A DNA stretch of 64,000 bases from Pirellula sp. Its GTDB lineage: Bacteria; Planctomycetota; Planctomycetia; Pirellulales; PNKZ01. A program made the translations under genes and the position numbers. Positions within the stretch are counted from its first letter, which is position 1, and every line of letters begins with the position of its first letter. The stretch spans positions 124,001 through 188,000 of the forward strand of contig PNKZ01000011.1 of assembly GCA_013822735.1 (NCBI GenBank), read 5' to 3'. Shown piece by piece: positions 53,984-64,000 of the stretch. The notes beneath the pieces are model-generated. The model made no database searches, was not told the DNA's origin, and saw only the letters and a program-made list of their open reading frames with translations.

Positions 53984-55351
53984 ATGCCTGGAAACTTCGC
54001 GCGAGCGCTGGCCCACCGCAACTACCGGCTGTTTCTCTCCGGCCAAGCGGTGTCGCTCATCGGCACGTGGATGCAGCAGCTCGGCCTCTCTTGGCTGACG
54101 TACGACCTCACGCGTTCGGCTTGGCTCCTGGCGCTGGTTAACTTTTCGGCGCAGGTTCCGGCGCTGTTTCTCGCGCCGCTGGCAGGCGTGATCGCCGATC
54201 GTTCCAATCGGTATCGGATTATCGTCGTCACGCAAACCGTGGCGATGCTCCAGGCCGCGGCGCTCGCCGTGCTCACTTGGTACGGCGACATCGAAGTGTG
54301 GCAGATCATTGCGCTCAGCTTGGTCCTCGGCGTGGTGACCGCGTTCGACTTGCCGACGCGCCAAGCGTTTCTCGTGGAAATGGTCCCCCGTCGCGACGAT
54401 TTGGCCAACGCCGTGGCGCTGAACTCGTCGATGGTGAACGCCGCGCGGTTGGTCGGACCGTTTCTCGCCGGGCTCTTGATCGCCGCCGGCGGGCCGCTCT
54501 ATTGCTTTGCCTTCAACGCGGTGAGCTACGTGGCGGTGCTCGGCGCGCTGCTCAGGATGCGCGACCTGCCCCGGCGCCCCGTCACGGAACATGGCCCGGT
54601 ATTGCGCGGCTTGCTCGACGGTTTTCGCTACGCCTTCCGCTTTGCGCCGATTCGCGCTCTGCTGTTGCTCTCCGCGCTGGTGAGCATGATGGGGGCGACG
54701 CTTTCGCTACTCATGCCCGTGTATGCCGATTCGATTTTGCAGGGAGGCCCGCGGTTGCTCGGCTTTCTCACCGGGGCTTCCGGTCTCGGGGCGTTGGGGG
54801 CCGCGGTGACGCTCCTTTCGCGGCGCAGCGTCGTCGGCCTCGGCGGCTTGCTGACGTATTCCGGGCTCACTTTCGGCGCCGGCCTCATCGCCTTCGCCTT
54901 TTCGCGCACCCCGTGGATTTCGCTGGTGATTCTCGTGCCGACCGGTTTCGCGATGATGTTTCACTTGGCGGCGAGCAACACGCTCTTGCAGACGATCGTC
55001 GACGAAGACAAACGGGGCCGCGTGATGAGCCTGTATGCCATGGCGTTTCTCGGCACGGCGCCGCTGGGAAGCTTGTTGGCGGGGAGCATTGCGGAACGGT
55101 TCGGAGCGCCGGTCGCGCTGCTAGTTGCAGGTACGGCGTGCATCGCGGGCACGCTCGTCTTTCTGCGGAGGCTGCCGGCGTTGCGCGAGCAGGTGCGACC
55201 AATCTACACGGCCATCGGCATTCTGCCCGAAACAGGCACGGCCCACGTCGTGCCCGCGGAGCAACTTACGCCGCAGCAGGTGCAAACGGAAACGGCCGAG
55301 GCGATCGCGGAAACCAACGCGCTGACGCAGCCGCCGGAGCGCGGGATTTAG
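53984..55351 (+). CDS. MFS exporter (EntS-like)
   Basis: The 455-residue protein starts MPGNFARALAHRNYRLFLSG and has 12 predicted helices. AGVIADRSNRYRI is the MFS loop 2-3 motif (GxxxDRxxRR-like), and FDLPTRQAFLVEMVPRRDDL is typical of the EntS/enterobactin-exporter group, which exports siderophores or drugs. A hydrophilic C-terminal tail of about 55 residues is extra. ATG 53984 begins the first helix; the longer frame upstream is not membrane-like. The TAG stop overlaps that of the convergent CDF gene (TTAG). Confidence 0.87.
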   Translation: MPGNFARALAHRNYRLFLSGQAVSLIGTWMQQLGLSWLTYDLTRSAWLLALVNFSAQVPALFLAPLAGVIADRSNRYRIIVVTQTVAMLQAAALAVLTWYGDIEVWQIIALSLVLGVVTAFDLPTRQAFLVEMVPRRDDLANAVALNSSMVNAARLVGPFLAGLLIAAGGPLYCFAFNAVSYVAVLGALLRMRDLPRRPVTEHGPVLRGLLDGFRYAFRFAPIRALLLLSALVSMMGATLSLLMPVYADSILQGGPRLLGFLTGASGLGALGAAVTLLSRRSVVGLGGLLTYSGLTFGAGLIAFAFSRTPWISLVILVPTGFAMMFHLAASNTLLQTIVDEDKRGRVMSLYAMAFLGTAPLGSLLAGSIAERFGAPVALLVAGTACIAGTLVFLRRLPALREQVRPIYTAIGILPETGTAHVVPAEQLTPQQVQTETAEAIAETNALTQPPERGI

Positions 55352-56229
55352 TGGTCGTGCGGTTCGATGTGCACCAGCACGTCGGCGATGCGGAGCGGCG
55401 AGTTGCGGAGCGTGCCGCGGACGGCGCCGCCGATGTCGTGCCCGGCGCGCACGGATGCAGCGGCGTCGACTTGCACGTGGATGTCGACGTAGTGCGTCGT
55501 CCCGCTTTTACGAATGCGGACTTTGTCGATGCCGCGGACGCCCGGCACGGCGAGCGCCGCTTGACGGACCTGCTCGACGAACTCCGGCGACGGTGCGGCG
55601 TCGAGCACGTCGCGAAACGAGAGCCGTAGCAAACGTACGCCGCTATACGCGATGACGAAACAGGCGGCGAGCGCCGCCCAGTCGTCGGCCGGCTCGTAGC
55701 CGGGTCCGCCGATGAGCCCGATGCTGATGCCGACGAGCGCTGCGGCGGAAGTGAGGGCGTCGGAGCCGTGATGCCAGGCGTCTCCTTCCAGAGCCGTGCT
55801 GCCGACTTTGCGACCGGCCCTGCCGATCCACCAAGCCAACGAAAACTTGGCGGCGATCACGAGCAGCAAAATCAGGAGCGTCGACCAATGCGGCAGGTGC
55901 TGCGGCTCCCGGATCTGCTCGATGCTTTGCACGGCGATCGTCACGGCCCCCGCCAACAGCGCCAGGCCCGACATCGCCCCGGCGAGCGCTTCCGCTTTGC
56001 CGTAGCCGTAGGGATGATTCTCATTCGGCGGACGTTCGGCGACGCGCAGCCCGGCCCAGACGACGAGCGACGTCACGATGTCGGCGGTCGACTCGATGCC
56101 GTCGGCCACGAGCGCATAAGAATTGCCGAACACGCCCCCGGCAATTTTGGCGGCCGCGAGGAAAACATTGACCCCGACGCCGATCAGCGGAAGCTTGGTG
56201 AGCGATGCGGCGGGGTCGTTGGACGGCAT
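55348..56229 (-). CDS. Cation diffusion facilitator transporter
   Basis: The 293-residue protein has six predicted helices with ALVADGIESTADIVTSL (DxxxD metal site), RPPNENHPYGYGKAE, and DAWHHGSDALTSAAAL in helix 5 (HxxxD). A cytoplasmic ferredoxin-like domain follows (about 205-290, GIDKVRIRKSGTTHYVDIHV), ending with HIEPHDH. Such proteins export Zn2+, Co2+, Fe2+ or Mn2+. ATG is at 56229. The TAA stop overlaps the MFS TAG by 4 nt. Confidence 0.92.
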   Translation of the reverse strand: MPSNDPAASLTKLPLIGVGVNVFLAAAKIAGGVFGNSYALVADGIESTADIVTSLVVWAGLRVAERPPNENHPYGYGKAEALAGAMSGLALLAGAVTIAVQSIEQIREPQHLPHWSTLLILLLVIAAKFSLAWWIGRAGRKVGSTALEGDAWHHGSDALTSAAALVGISIGLIGGPGYEPADDWAALAACFVIAYSGVRLLRLSFRDVLDAAPSPEFVEQVRQAALAVPGVRGIDKVRIRKSGTTHYVDIHVQVDAAASVRAGHDIGGAVRGTLRNSPLRIADVLVHIEPHDH

Positions 56230-56241
56230 GAAGCGAATCGC

Positions 56242-57336
56242 CTACGTATTAAACAAGAAGTGGCAGATGTCGCCGTCTTGCATGACGTAGCTTTTGCCTT
56301 CGACGCGGAGTTTGCCCGCGTTGCGAATTTCTTTTTCCGTTTTGTATTGTTCGAGGTCGGGCAGTGAATAGACTTCGGCGCGGATGAAGCCTTTCTCGAA
56401 GTCGGTGTGGATCACGCCGGCCGCTTGCGGGGCCGTGGCGCCGACGGGGATCGTCCAAGCGCGCACTTCCGTCTCGCCGGCCGTGAAATAGCTTTGCAGG
56501 CCCAGTACGCGGTAGGCTTCGCGCGCCAGCACGGCGAGCGCCGGCTCGGCCAAGCCGGACGATTCGAGCATCTCGGCGCGGTCCCCTTCGTCGAGCTCGG
56601 CGATTTCCGCTTCGAGCTTCGCGCACACGGCCACGACCGACGCGCCGACCTTGTCGGCGAACTCGCGGACCTTCATCACGAGCGGCCCCTTCCCTTCGAG
56701 ATCGTTCTCGTCGACGTTGGCGACGTAGAGAATTTTCTTGGCCGTCATCAGGCCGAAGCTCGCGATGGCCTTGGCTTCCGGTTCGTCGAGGCCGGTGAGC
56801 TTGCGGAGCGGTTGATCGGTTTGCAGATGCGCGAGGCACTTCTTGATTGCTTCGACGCGGAGTTTCGCCTCTTTGTCGCCGCTCTTAGCCGTGCGCTCCG
56901 CTTTGGGGAGCGACGTTTCGAGCGTTTGCAAATCGGCGATCATCAACTCCATTTCGATCGTCTCGATGTCCGACACCGGGTTGACCGTACCGGCGACGTG
57001 GATGACGTCGGGATCTTCAAAGCAGCGGACGACCTGGAGAATGGCGTCGACTTCGCGGATGTGGCTGAGGAACTTATTGCCGAGCCCCTGCCCTTCGCTG
57101 GCCCCCTTCACGATGCCGGCGATGTCGACGAGCTTAATCGCCGCGGGGACGATCTTCTTCGGGACGATGTATTTGGTGATCCGTTGCAAGCGCCCGTCGG
57201 GCACGCTGACGATGCCTTCATTGGGCTCGATGGTGCAAAACGGATAGTTCGCGCTCTGGGCGGATTTCGAACTGGTGAGAGCGTTAAAGAGCGTGCTTTT
57301 CCCCACGTTGGGCAACCCGACGATACCGGCTTCCAT
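56242..57336 (-). CDS. ychF: Obg-family ATPase/GTPase YchF
   Basis: The 364-residue protein shows [37 protein letters not shown], and the NVDE motif that replaces NKxD and confers ATP preference, as in YchF/OLA1. Coiled-coil and TGS domains occupy the C-terminus ([30 protein letters not shown]). YchF binds ribosomes and responds to stress. ATG 57336 is the family start; the longer open frame upstream (to 57627) is not related. It lies 12 nt from the CDF start on the same strand. Confidence 0.95.
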   Translation of the reverse strand: MEAGIVGLPNVGKSTLFNALTSSKSAQSANYPFCTIEPNEGIVSVPDGRLQRITKYIVPKKIVPAAIKLVDIAGIVKGASEGQGLGNKFLSHIREVDAILQVVRCFEDPDVIHVAGTVNPVSDIETIEMELMIADLQTLETSLPKAERTAKSGDKEAKLRVEAIKKCLAHLQTDQPLRKLTGLDEPEAKAIASFGLMTAKKILYVANVDENDLEGKGPLVMKVREFADKVGASVVAVCAKLEAEIAELDEGDRAEMLESSGLAEPALAVLAREAYRVLGLQSYFTAGETEVRAWTIPVGATAPQAAGVIHTDFEKGFIRAEVYSLPDLEQYKTEKEIRNAGKLRVEGKSYVMQDGDICHFLFNT

Positions 57337-57375
57337 GACGAACGCACCCTGAGCGACGAGAGAGGGAGAAATGCC

Positions 57376-57400
57376 GACTGCTGACTGCGGAATGCTGAAC
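57376..57400. repeat. CTGAATG-type repeat, copy 2
   Basis: GACTGCTGACTGCGGAATGC followed by TGAAC resembles the in-gene copy at 29448-29479. It lies in the leader of ychF on the opposite orientation. Confidence 0.55.
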
Positions 57401-57477
57401 AGAAGCCGGCGAACTTGAGCCCGGCATTCTAGCAATTGTTCGACTTCTTGCTTAGCCCCGCCGGCTGCGACGGGAAA

Positions 57478-57495
57478 CGCCGCGTGGACGCGGCG
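57478..57495. repeat. CGCCGCGT palindrome, copy 2
   Basis: CGCCGCGT and ACGCGGCG flank GG. An outer pair GCTTAGCC (57450-57457) and GGCTAAGC (57495-57502) encloses it. It resembles the palindrome at 46682-46701 and lies between uspA and ychF. Confidence 0.6.
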
Positions 57496-57532
57496 GCTAA
57501 GCCTGATCGTGGCGCGTTTTGGCGATGCTCTA

Positions 57533-57961
57533 TCACTTGCGGAGGACGAGCACCGGGCAATGTGCGAGACGGACGACCCGTTCGGCCGTGCTGCCGATGA
57601 GCAGCCGGCTGATGCCGGTGCGGCCATGCGACGGCAGCACGATCAAGTCGGCGTGATGGTCCTTCGCGAAGTCGGCGATTTCATGCCCCGCCTCGCCGAA
57701 GGCCACGTGGAGCTGCACGCCGGAGTAGCGGGCGTCGGCCAGCCGCTCGTGTAAGGCTTGCTCCGTGTGCGCCTGCCGGGCCGGCGAATCGGCCGTCGTC
57801 CAGAGGTACTCCGGATCCGCGGGCTCGATCGTCGGCAATACGTGCAGCACATGCACATCGGCCGGACCTGCGACGAGTTGCAACGCGGTGTCGAGCGCGG
57901 CGATGGAATCGTCGGAGAAATCGACCGGAACGACGACGAATTTTTTCGGGAGCCAAGGCAT
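57533..57961 (-). CDS. Universal stress protein (UspA fold)
   Basis: The 142-residue protein starts with [19 protein letters not shown] and contains [20 protein letters not shown] followed by GST, the G-x2-G-x9-G-[ST] nucleotide-binding motif of ATP-binding UspA proteins. Length is standard. It probably acts in stress survival; a binding partner cannot be named. ATG is at 57961. Confidence 0.9.
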   Translation of the reverse strand: MPWLPKKFVVVPVDFSDDSIAALDTALQLVAGPADVHVLHVLPTIEPADPEYLWTTADSPARQAHTEQALHERLADARYSGVQLHVAFGEAGHEIADFAKDHHADLIVLPSHGRTGISRLLIGSTAERVVRLAHCPVLVLRK

Positions 57962-58012
57962 GGTGAATTCTCAAAGAGGGCGATTGGGGGGCGGCGTGGC
58001 GATCGGCGGAGC

Positions 58013-58153
58013 TTATGTATCGTGCGGCACGTTCTTCACATGCTCTTCGGCGTCGTGCGGCGGCAGTGTCCAAACGCGCCCGATGCAATACGCGCAGAGC
58101 AGCGTCACGCCCGCGACGCTCACAATCATAATGGTGCAGCCGGCGAGGGTCAT
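58013..58153 (-). CDS. Putative MetS-like small subunit of an NSS transporter
   Basis: The 46-residue protein has one transmembrane helix (about 6-26, [19 protein letters not shown]) and a short polar tail. Its ATG overlaps the stop of the transporter gene (ATGA), which fits the metP-metS arrangement in which a single-helix subunit supports an NSS-family methionine/alanine transporter. Sequence similarity to MetS is weak, so the assignment rests on size, topology and position. It is small enough to be missed by automatic annotation. Confidence 0.6.
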   Translation of the reverse strand: MTLAGCTIMIVSVAGVTLLCAYCIGRVWTLPPHDAEEHVKNVPHDT

Positions 58154-59772
58154 ATGGCATCTCCGGGCGTTTGCGAACTTGTTGTTTGCAAATCGGCCGG
58201 CAACCGGCCGGCGGCGGTCCAGCGACGCCCCGCGATGAAGATCATCACCGTGAACATTAGGGCCAGCGCCGCGATGAGGGCCAAGGTGAGCTGTGCCACA
58301 CGGCTCTCGGCGAGCGTCTTCGCGTAGCCGGGCTGTTCGTCGGTGCCGATTACGGAGACGACGAAGTACCACCCGACCATCACCGCCAAATACACGGGCG
58401 ATACGTACTTGAGCACCCATTGCACGAAGCCGGGAATGCGCAAGTGCGCCCCGCGATGAGCCTCGACGGCGCCTCGCTCGGTGCCGAGAATCCAGCCGTA
58501 AAGGATCGCTTGAAACAGCGCGAGTGTGACGATGAGAAACGTGCCGACCCAAAAATCCATGGTGTCTAGCGCAAGCATGTCTTTCGAATAGTAGACCACA
58601 TGCGCGCAACCGAGTGCCGAGACGAAGCCCAGGAGTGTGAAGGCCGTGCGGGGCCGCAGGCCGAGTCCTTCTTGAAAGAACGTGGCGACAGGGTGGAGCA
58701 TCGCGATGCTGCTCGTGATCGCGGCGAGGAAGAGCATGAAGAACCACAGCGCCCCAAAGAACTCGCCGCCGGGCATCCGAGCAAATACGTTCGGCAGCGC
58801 ATTGAAGCCGAGGCCGAAGGTTCCCATGCCGGCGATCGAGGTGCCGAGAAACACGAAGGCCGCGGGAATGGTAATGAGTCCGCCGAGACAGACTTCAAAA
58901 AACTCATTCATTGATGCCGCGGTGAGGCCGCTGAGGACGATGTCGTCTTTCTTGCGCGTGTAACTCGAGTAATTGATGATGATGCCGAAGCCGACGCCGA
59001 GACTGAAGAAAATCTGTCCCGCCGCGGCGATCCAGGTCTTCGGGTCCAGTAGCGCTTCGAACGATCGTCCTTCCGACGGATTCCACATGAAGCCGAGGCC
59101 GGCGGAAACGTTTTGCTCCGGATGTGCCGGGTCGGGCGCGCCGAGCGTGAGCACGCGCACCAACACGACGACCGCCAACACGGCCATGAGCGGCAGCGCG
59201 AAGTTGCAGAACTTCTCGATGCCCGCGGCCAGTCCGCGATAGATCAACAGTAAGTTCAATAAGAACACGACGGCCAACGTGATCATGAGCGGCGCGCCCT
59301 CGCGCGAAAGCAAGCTGCCGTCGGCCGATTGCCCTACATAGCGCGCGAAGTAATCGACGTAAGTCTTAGGATCGTCCCCCAGCGAAAGGCCGCCGGTGAG
59401 ATAGCTCCACGCATACCCGAGGCACCACGCCTCGATGACGACGTAGTACATGTAAACGACCAACGGAATTAGCAGCGGCAACACGCCGAAGTATTTGGCG
59501 ATCGGACGCCGCCAGAGCGTCGCATAGATGCCGGGCGCCGAATGGAAGCCGCGGAGACCGCCGTAGCGTCCCATGGTCCACTCGGCCCAGCAGAGCGGGA
59601 TGCCGAGGAACAGCAGAGCCGCGAAGTACGGCAACATGAACGTGCCGCCGCCGTTCTGAGCCGCCTGGCCGGGAAACCGGAGGAAGTTCCCCAGGCCGAT
59701 AGCAGAGCCGGCAACAGCCAGAATAACGCCCAGCCGAGAGCTCCAACCGTCGGGCTTTGTAGGGCTGGTCAT
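58150..59772 (-). CDS. Sodium-dependent transporter (NSS/SNF family)
   Basis: The 540-residue protein has about 12 helices. The N-terminal [20 protein letters not shown] matches the unwound helix 1 of LeuT-fold symporters, where the Na+ ions and substrate carboxylate bind. [17 protein letters not shown] (helix 6) and [15 protein letters not shown] (helix 8) follow. Family members take up amino acids or neurotransmitter-like amines with Na+. The substrate is not readable, but the adjacent small subunit suggests a MetP-like neutral amino-acid system. ATG 59772 is preferred to an upstream TTG. Confidence 0.92.
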   Translation of the reverse strand: MTSPTKPDGWSSRLGVILAVAGSAIGLGNFLRFPGQAAQNGGGTFMLPYFAALLFLGIPLCWAEWTMGRYGGLRGFHSAPGIYATLWRRPIAKYFGVLPLLIPLVVYMYYVVIEAWCLGYAWSYLTGGLSLGDDPKTYVDYFARYVGQSADGSLLSREGAPLMITLAVVFLLNLLLIYRGLAAGIEKFCNFALPLMAVLAVVVLVRVLTLGAPDPAHPEQNVSAGLGFMWNPSEGRSFEALLDPKTWIAAAGQIFFSLGVGFGIIINYSSYTRKKDDIVLSGLTAASMNEFFEVCLGGLITIPAAFVFLGTSIAGMGTFGLGFNALPNVFARMPGGEFFGALWFFMLFLAAITSSIAMLHPVATFFQEGLGLRPRTAFTLLGFVSALGCAHVVYYSKDMLALDTMDFWVGTFLIVTLALFQAILYGWILGTERGAVEAHRGAHLRIPGFVQWVLKYVSPVYLAVMVGWYFVVSVIGTDEQPGYAKTLAESRVAQLTLALIAALALMFTVMIFIAGRRWTAAGRLPADLQTTSSQTPGDAI

Positions 59773-59885
59773 AAAACATCTACTTCCCGTTGCCGAATGC
59801 GTGTGACGCAAGTTATCTGCCGTTAAGGCTTTGTGTCAATAAATGCCGGCCGCATTCTCGTCAAATGGAATTAAAACATGACTCA

Positions 59886-59913
59886 TTGTCGAAATTCGCT
59901 TCGCCGGTAAGAT
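59886..59913 (+). promoter_or_regulatory. Candidate sigma-70-like promoter before the suf cluster
   Basis: TTGTCG (59886-59891) and TAAGAT (59908-59913) are separated by 16 nt, about 38 nt before the SufR-like start. Each box matches 4 of 6 consensus bases, so the call is tentative. Confidence 0.25.
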
Positions 59914-59951
59914 AAGGGTGTCGAAACAAGCGGCGACCCGAGCTAGCGTCA

Positions 59952-60659
59952 ATGAGCACCCCAACCGAAATCTCCGATGGCCGATTGGTCGAGCTGATCC
60001 GCTCGCGCCAGTCGATGAGCATCGCGGAAGTAGGCGAGGCGTGCGGAGTTACGGCGACCGCAGTTCGCCAACGGCTGACCCGGCTCATGGAACAAGGGCT
60101 CGTCGAGCGGGCGACCCATCGCCAAGGGCGCGGCCGGCCCGAGCACCGCTACTCCGTCACGGAGCGTGCGCGTCGGCAGGCAGGGAACAACTACGCGGAT
60201 CTGGCCGTCGTGCTTTGGACCGAGCTTCGGCAGGTGAAGAACGACGAAGTGCGGCGCGGGCTGTTGGAGCGCGTCGCCACGCAACTCACCGAGATGTACC
60301 GCGGACAGATTCAAGGGGCCACATCGTGGGATCGGCTCGAGTCGCTGCAGAGCGTGCTCGCCGAACGACGCGTGCCGGTGGAAGTCGGCGGATCGCGCGA
60401 CCAGCCCGTGTTGAGGGTGCACGATTGCCCGTACCCGGAACTTGCGGCGCGCGATCGCGGCATCTGCTCGATGGAGCGGATGATGATCGCCGATTTGCTC
60501 GACACGCCGGTGCGGCTGGCTCAATGTCGGCTCGACGGCGACACCTGCTGCCAATTTGAAACCAAGCGACCTAGCGATACAATCACCGGTTTATCCCGCG
60601 ATGCCACGACGCCGGAAGCGACTCCTGCGGAAGCGTCGTGCGGTTGCCAACACGGTTAA
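59952..60659 (+). CDS. SufR-like Fe-S-sensing transcriptional regulator
   Basis: The 235-residue protein has an N-terminal winged helix-turn-helix (SIAEVGEACGVTATAVRQRL, then a wing with RQGRGRPEHRYSVT). The C-terminal part has Cys159-x12-Cys172, Cys192 and Cys199/Cys200, resembling the cluster-binding cysteines of SufR repressors. The protein ends with a further CGC near the C-terminus. In cyanobacteria and actinobacteria SufR represses suf genes when clusters are plentiful. Its position before sufC and sufB supports this role. The ATG is at 59952. A possible promoter lies at 59886-59913. Confidence 0.83.
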   Translation: MSTPTEISDGRLVELIRSRQSMSIAEVGEACGVTATAVRQRLTRLMEQGLVERATHRQGRGRPEHRYSVTERARRQAGNNYADLAVVLWTELRQVKNDEVRRGLLERVATQLTEMYRGQIQGATSWDRLESLQSVLAERRVPVEVGGSRDQPVLRVHDCPYPELAARDRGICSMERMMIADLLDTPVRLAQCRLDGDTCCQFETKRPSDTITGLSRDATTPEATPAEASCGCQHG

Positions 60660-60686
60660 ATCAGCTGACTGAAGGACGGATTTGCG

Positions 60687-61322
60687 ATGACGCAAGCTCA
60701 CGTGCAGACGAAGCCCTGGATCGAGGGTCGGTTCGAAGAGAACATGATCCTCACGACGGTCGAACAGGCCATTAATTGGGCTCGCCAAGCGAGCATCTGG
60801 CCGATGACGTTCGGCTTGGCTTGCTGTGCGATCGAAATGATGGCCGCCGGGGCCAGCCGTTACGACATGGACCGCTTCGGCGCCGGTGCGTTTCGCGCGA
60901 CGCCGCGTCAGGCCGACTTGATGATCGTGGCCGGCACCGTGACGTACAAGATGGCGAGCCGCGTCCGTCGGCTTTACAACCTGATGCCCGATCCGAAGTT
61001 CGTCATTGCGATGGGCGCCTGCACCGTCGGCGGCGGACCGTACTTCAAGTACGGCTACCACGTCGTCAAGGGCGTCGATCTCGTGGTGCCGGTCGACGTC
61101 TACGTGCCGGGCTGCCCGCCCCGTCCGGAATCGTTGCTCGAAGGCTTGATGCGCATTCAAGACAAGATTCGCGGCCACAAGATCGCGAAGCAGCAAGGCT
61201 CCTCGTCGTTCGGGCAACAAGGCTTGCAGCTCGAATCGGAAATTCCGCTGCCGCACCATAGCGGCTATGTCGGCGTTGAAGAAAAGCAGCCGCTGTTCGA
61301 TCACCAAAAAATCACCGGTTAA
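60687..61322 (+). CDS. nuoB: NuoB-like NADH:quinone oxidoreductase subunit B
   Basis: The 211-residue protein has all four N2-cluster ligands: [11 protein letters not shown] (Cys46, Cys47), [13 protein letters not shown] (Cys112) and [13 protein letters not shown] (Cys143). NuoB carries the last Fe-S centre before quinone. No other nuo gene is within the window; the neighbours are sufR-like and sufC. The ~60-residue C-terminal extension (after GHKIAKQQ) is longer than in many NuoB proteins. It may be a relocated complex I subunit or a NuoB-like protein with a role in Fe-S assembly. The start is an ATG with weak GAAGGA upstream. Confidence 0.9.
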   Translation: MTQAHVQTKPWIEGRFEENMILTTVEQAINWARQASIWPMTFGLACCAIEMMAAGASRYDMDRFGAGAFRATPRQADLMIVAGTVTYKMASRVRRLYNLMPDPKFVIAMGACTVGGGPYFKYGYHVVKGVDLVVPVDVYVPGCPPRPESLLEGLMRIQDKIRGHKIAKQQGSSSFGQQGLQLESEIPLPHHSGYVGVEEKQPLFDHQKITG

Positions 61323-61365
61323 TCCGGCTTCGTAGTTACGGCAGTTATTTAGGAAGTGTTTCCCC

Positions 61366-62259
<894 letters not shown>

Positions 62260-62336
62260 GCGGCCCGTCGACTTGAGAAACACTGCGATCGACCTTTTAG
62301 CCGCGATGTCCACTTTCGCGCGAAACGAGAAACGTA

Positions 62337-63767
62337 ATGGCGACTGACCTTTCGACTCCCGAAAACGCCGCTCAATTGAGCGCCAGCGTCGTCGGTGAAA
62401 TCAATAAGTACGACTTCCGCAACGAAGAGAAGTATTCGTTCAAGAGCCGTCGCGGACTCGACGCCGAAATCGTGCACATGATTTCGGACATGAAAAACGA
62501 GCCGCAATGGATGCGCGACTTCCGGCTCAAGAGCTTGGAGATCTTCAACTCGAAGCCGATGCCGAAGTGGGGCGGCGACGTCAGCCTCGACTTCAACGAC
62601 ATCTTCTACTACATCAAGCCGTCGGACCGCCAAGGCCGCAGCTGGGACGAAGTGCCGGACGACATCAAGCGCACCTTCGATAAGCTCGGCATTCCCGAAG
62701 CGGAAAAGAAGTTCCTCTCCGGCGTGAAGGCGCAGTACGAAAGCGAAGTGGTCTACGGCTCGCTCCGCGAAGACCTCTCGCGTCAGGGCGTGCTCTTCAC
62801 CGACACCGATTCGGCGGTCCGCGAGTATCCGGATCTCGTCCGCGAATACTTCGCCAAGATCATCCCGCCGACGGACAATAAGTTCGCCGCGTTGAACTCG
62901 GCCGTCTGGTCGGGCGGTTCGTTCATCTATGTGCCCAAGGGTGTGAAGATCGAGTTTCCGTTGCAGGCCTACTTCCGCATCAACGCGGAAAACATGGGCC
63001 AGTTCGAGCGGACGCTGATCATCGTCGACGAAGGGGCGCAGATCCACTACGTCGAAGGCTGCACGGCCCCGATGTACAGCACCGAATCGCTCCACTCGGC
63101 CGTCGTCGAGATCATGGTGAAGAAGCACGCTCGCTGCCGCTACACCACGATCCAAAACTGGGCCAACAACATTTATAACCTCGTCACGAAGCGGGCCATG
63201 GCCTACGAAAACGCGACGATGGAATGGATCGACGGCAATCTCGGCAGCCGGCTCACCATGAAGTACCCGGCCGTCTACATGATGGAGCCGGGCGCGCGCG
63301 GCGAGGTTTTGTCGATCGCCTTCGCGTCGCAAGGTCAGCACCAAGACGCCGGTGCGAAGATGGTTCACTGTGCGCCGAACACGTCGAGCCGAATCATCTC
63401 GAAGAGCATCAGCAAGAACGGCGGCCGCTCCAGCTACCGCGGCTTGGTGCGCGTCGAAAAGGATGCGGCCGGCTCCAAGTCGACCGTCGTCTGCGATGCG
63501 TTGATTCTCGACCCGAAGAGCCGCAGCGATACCTATCCGTACATCGAAGTCGAAAACCAAAACGTTTCGATCGGTCACGAAGCGAGTGTTTCGCGCATCG
63601 GCGAAGAGCAGCTGTTCTACCTGAAGAGCCGCGGCCTCTCGGAAGCCGAGGCCAGCACCATGATCGTCAACGGCTTCATCGAGCCGCTCGTGAAAGAGCT
63701 GCCGATGGAATACGCCGTGGAAATGAATCGCCTGATCGAGCTGCAAATGGAAGGCTCGGTCGGCTAG
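62337..63767 (+). CDS. sufB: Fe-S cluster scaffold protein SufB
   Basis: The 476-residue protein contains the SufB/D core beta-helix: [41 protein letters not shown] and [20 protein letters not shown], with the scaffold Cys and RGLVRVEK. The N-terminal region ([20 protein letters not shown]) is typical of SufB rather than SufD. It works with SufC and SufD to build Fe-S clusters. ATG 62337 is preceded by GAGAAAC. A hairpin with a T-run follows before sufD. Confidence 0.96.
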   Translation: MATDLSTPENAAQLSASVVGEINKYDFRNEEKYSFKSRRGLDAEIVHMISDMKNEPQWMRDFRLKSLEIFNSKPMPKWGGDVSLDFNDIFYYIKPSDRQGRSWDEVPDDIKRTFDKLGIPEAEKKFLSGVKAQYESEVVYGSLREDLSRQGVLFTDTDSAVREYPDLVREYFAKIIPPTDNKFAALNSAVWSGGSFIYVPKGVKIEFPLQAYFRINAENMGQFERTLIIVDEGAQIHYVEGCTAPMYSTESLHSAVVEIMVKKHARCRYTTIQNWANNIYNLVTKRAMAYENATMEWIDGNLGSRLTMKYPAVYMMEPGARGEVLSIAFASQGQHQDAGAKMVHCAPNTSSRIISKSISKNGGRSSYRGLVRVEKDAAGSKSTVVCDALILDPKSRSDTYPYIEVENQNVSIGHEASVSRIGEEQLFYLKSRGLSEAEASTMIVNGFIEPLVKELPMEYAVEMNRLIELQMEGSVG

Positions 63768-63802
63768 GTTCGCTCCGCACTAGAAATGAATCTGTAGCGA
63801 GC

Positions 63803-63843
63803 GGCCGGCTCTGTGAAGTAATACAGCGCCGGCCGGTCTTTTT
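63803..63843 (+). terminator. Strong hairpin with T-run between sufB and sufD
   Basis: GGCCGGC-T-CTGT and ACAG-C-GCCGGCC pair with a single T-C mismatch around an 8-nt loop (63815-63822) and are followed by GGTCTTTTT. It fits an intrinsic terminator or attenuator placed inside the suf operon, 10 nt before the sufD start. Confidence 0.7.
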
Positions 63844-63853
63844 GAGGAATGCC

Positions 63854-64000
63854 ATGTCCGCCGTAGCCGTATCGCCCGGGTTCACCGCCGAAAGTTTCGA
63901 CGCCTTTATCGCAGCCCGCAATGAGCCGGTCTGGCTAAAGGCGATGCGTCGCGCCGCGTGGAATCAGTTTCGCGAAATGCAGCTCCCTTCGCGTCGCGAA
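63854..64000 (+). CDS. sufD: Fe-S assembly protein SufD, 5' part
   Basis: Only the first 49 residues lie in the window. After the start the sequence contains FDAFIAARNEPVWLKAMRRA and AWNQFREMQLPSRRE, the helical N-terminus typical of SufD (the end matches the ...PSRRxEEW start of the family). GAGGA precedes ATG 63854. It is partial at the window edge and lies behind the hairpin at 63803-63843. Confidence 0.85.
   Translation, partial: MSAVAVSPGFTAESFDAFIAARNEPVWLKAMRRAAWNQFREMQLPSRRE

Noticed and set aside
54277-55629. Plus-strand frame overlapping the MFS gene in another phase
   Set aside because: It is Arg/Ala-rich off-frame translation; the MFS helices are in the other frame.

Overview
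The window looks like chromosomal DNA of a planctomycete, most likely a Pirellulales-type bacterium. The evidence is a high-GC genome, an adjacent DUF1549/DUF1553 cytochrome-like gene and DUF1501 gene, a DUF1080 protein, a membrane-anchored Ser/Thr kinase, two CsrA paralogues, a DUF556/MfnB-type C1-cofactor enzyme, and many secreted proteins known only from this phylum. No rRNA, tRNA, CRISPR array, transposase, integrase or phage gene was recognised.

Layout. 0.4-8.4 kb: secreted Gfo/Idh/MocA oxidoreductase, Nudix hydrolase, csrA, surE translationally coupled to a DegT-type aminotransferase, a CobW-family GTPase, a secreted transglutaminase-like protein, a GNAT acetyltransferase and a MaoC-type hydratase. 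8.7-13.4 kb: lipoprotein-like alpha/beta hydrolase, a second csrA with a C-terminal extension, a DUF4349 lipoprotein and a UVR-motif protein. 13.5-20.2 kb: purine and proline genes (purE-purK, purF, proB), a Cys-rich secreted protein and a 67-residue ORF. 20.3-22.7 kb: two coupled secreted proteins, the second with LRRs. 22.7-32.5 kb: a run of minus-strand genes (Tat-signal protein, DUF1080, B12-type radical SAM, small zinc ribbon, DUF3592, DUF1549/1553, DUF1501), probably serving cell-surface and polymer-degradation functions. 32.7-35.6 kb: a divergent HSP90-like ATPase overlapping a helical-repeat (TPR-like) protein. This is the best candidate here for a little-described two-component system. 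35.6-46.6 kb: FdhF/YdeP-type molybdopterin oxidoreductase, epoxide hydrolase, M24 peptidase, membrane-linked kinase, Dus and an NhaD-type antiporter. 46.9-59.8 kb: MfnB-like enzyme, a large internally duplicated secreted protein, RNase D, cupin, MFS exporter, CDF transporter, YchF, UspA, and an NSS transporter with a 46-residue putative small subunit. 59.95-64 kb: Fe-S assembly cluster with SufR-like regulator, a lone NuoB-like protein, SufC, SufB and the start of SufD, which runs off the window.

Several small palindromic repeat families are scattered through the window. Some copies sit between genes, including one that supplies the dus stop codon. Others are read in frame inside genes: the radical SAM gene carries three different repeat-derived segments and the DUF1549 gene carries one. 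Three convergent gene pairs end with stop codons overlapping by exactly 4 nt (TTAG or TTAA). All family assignments come from reading motifs by eye; no database search was run.
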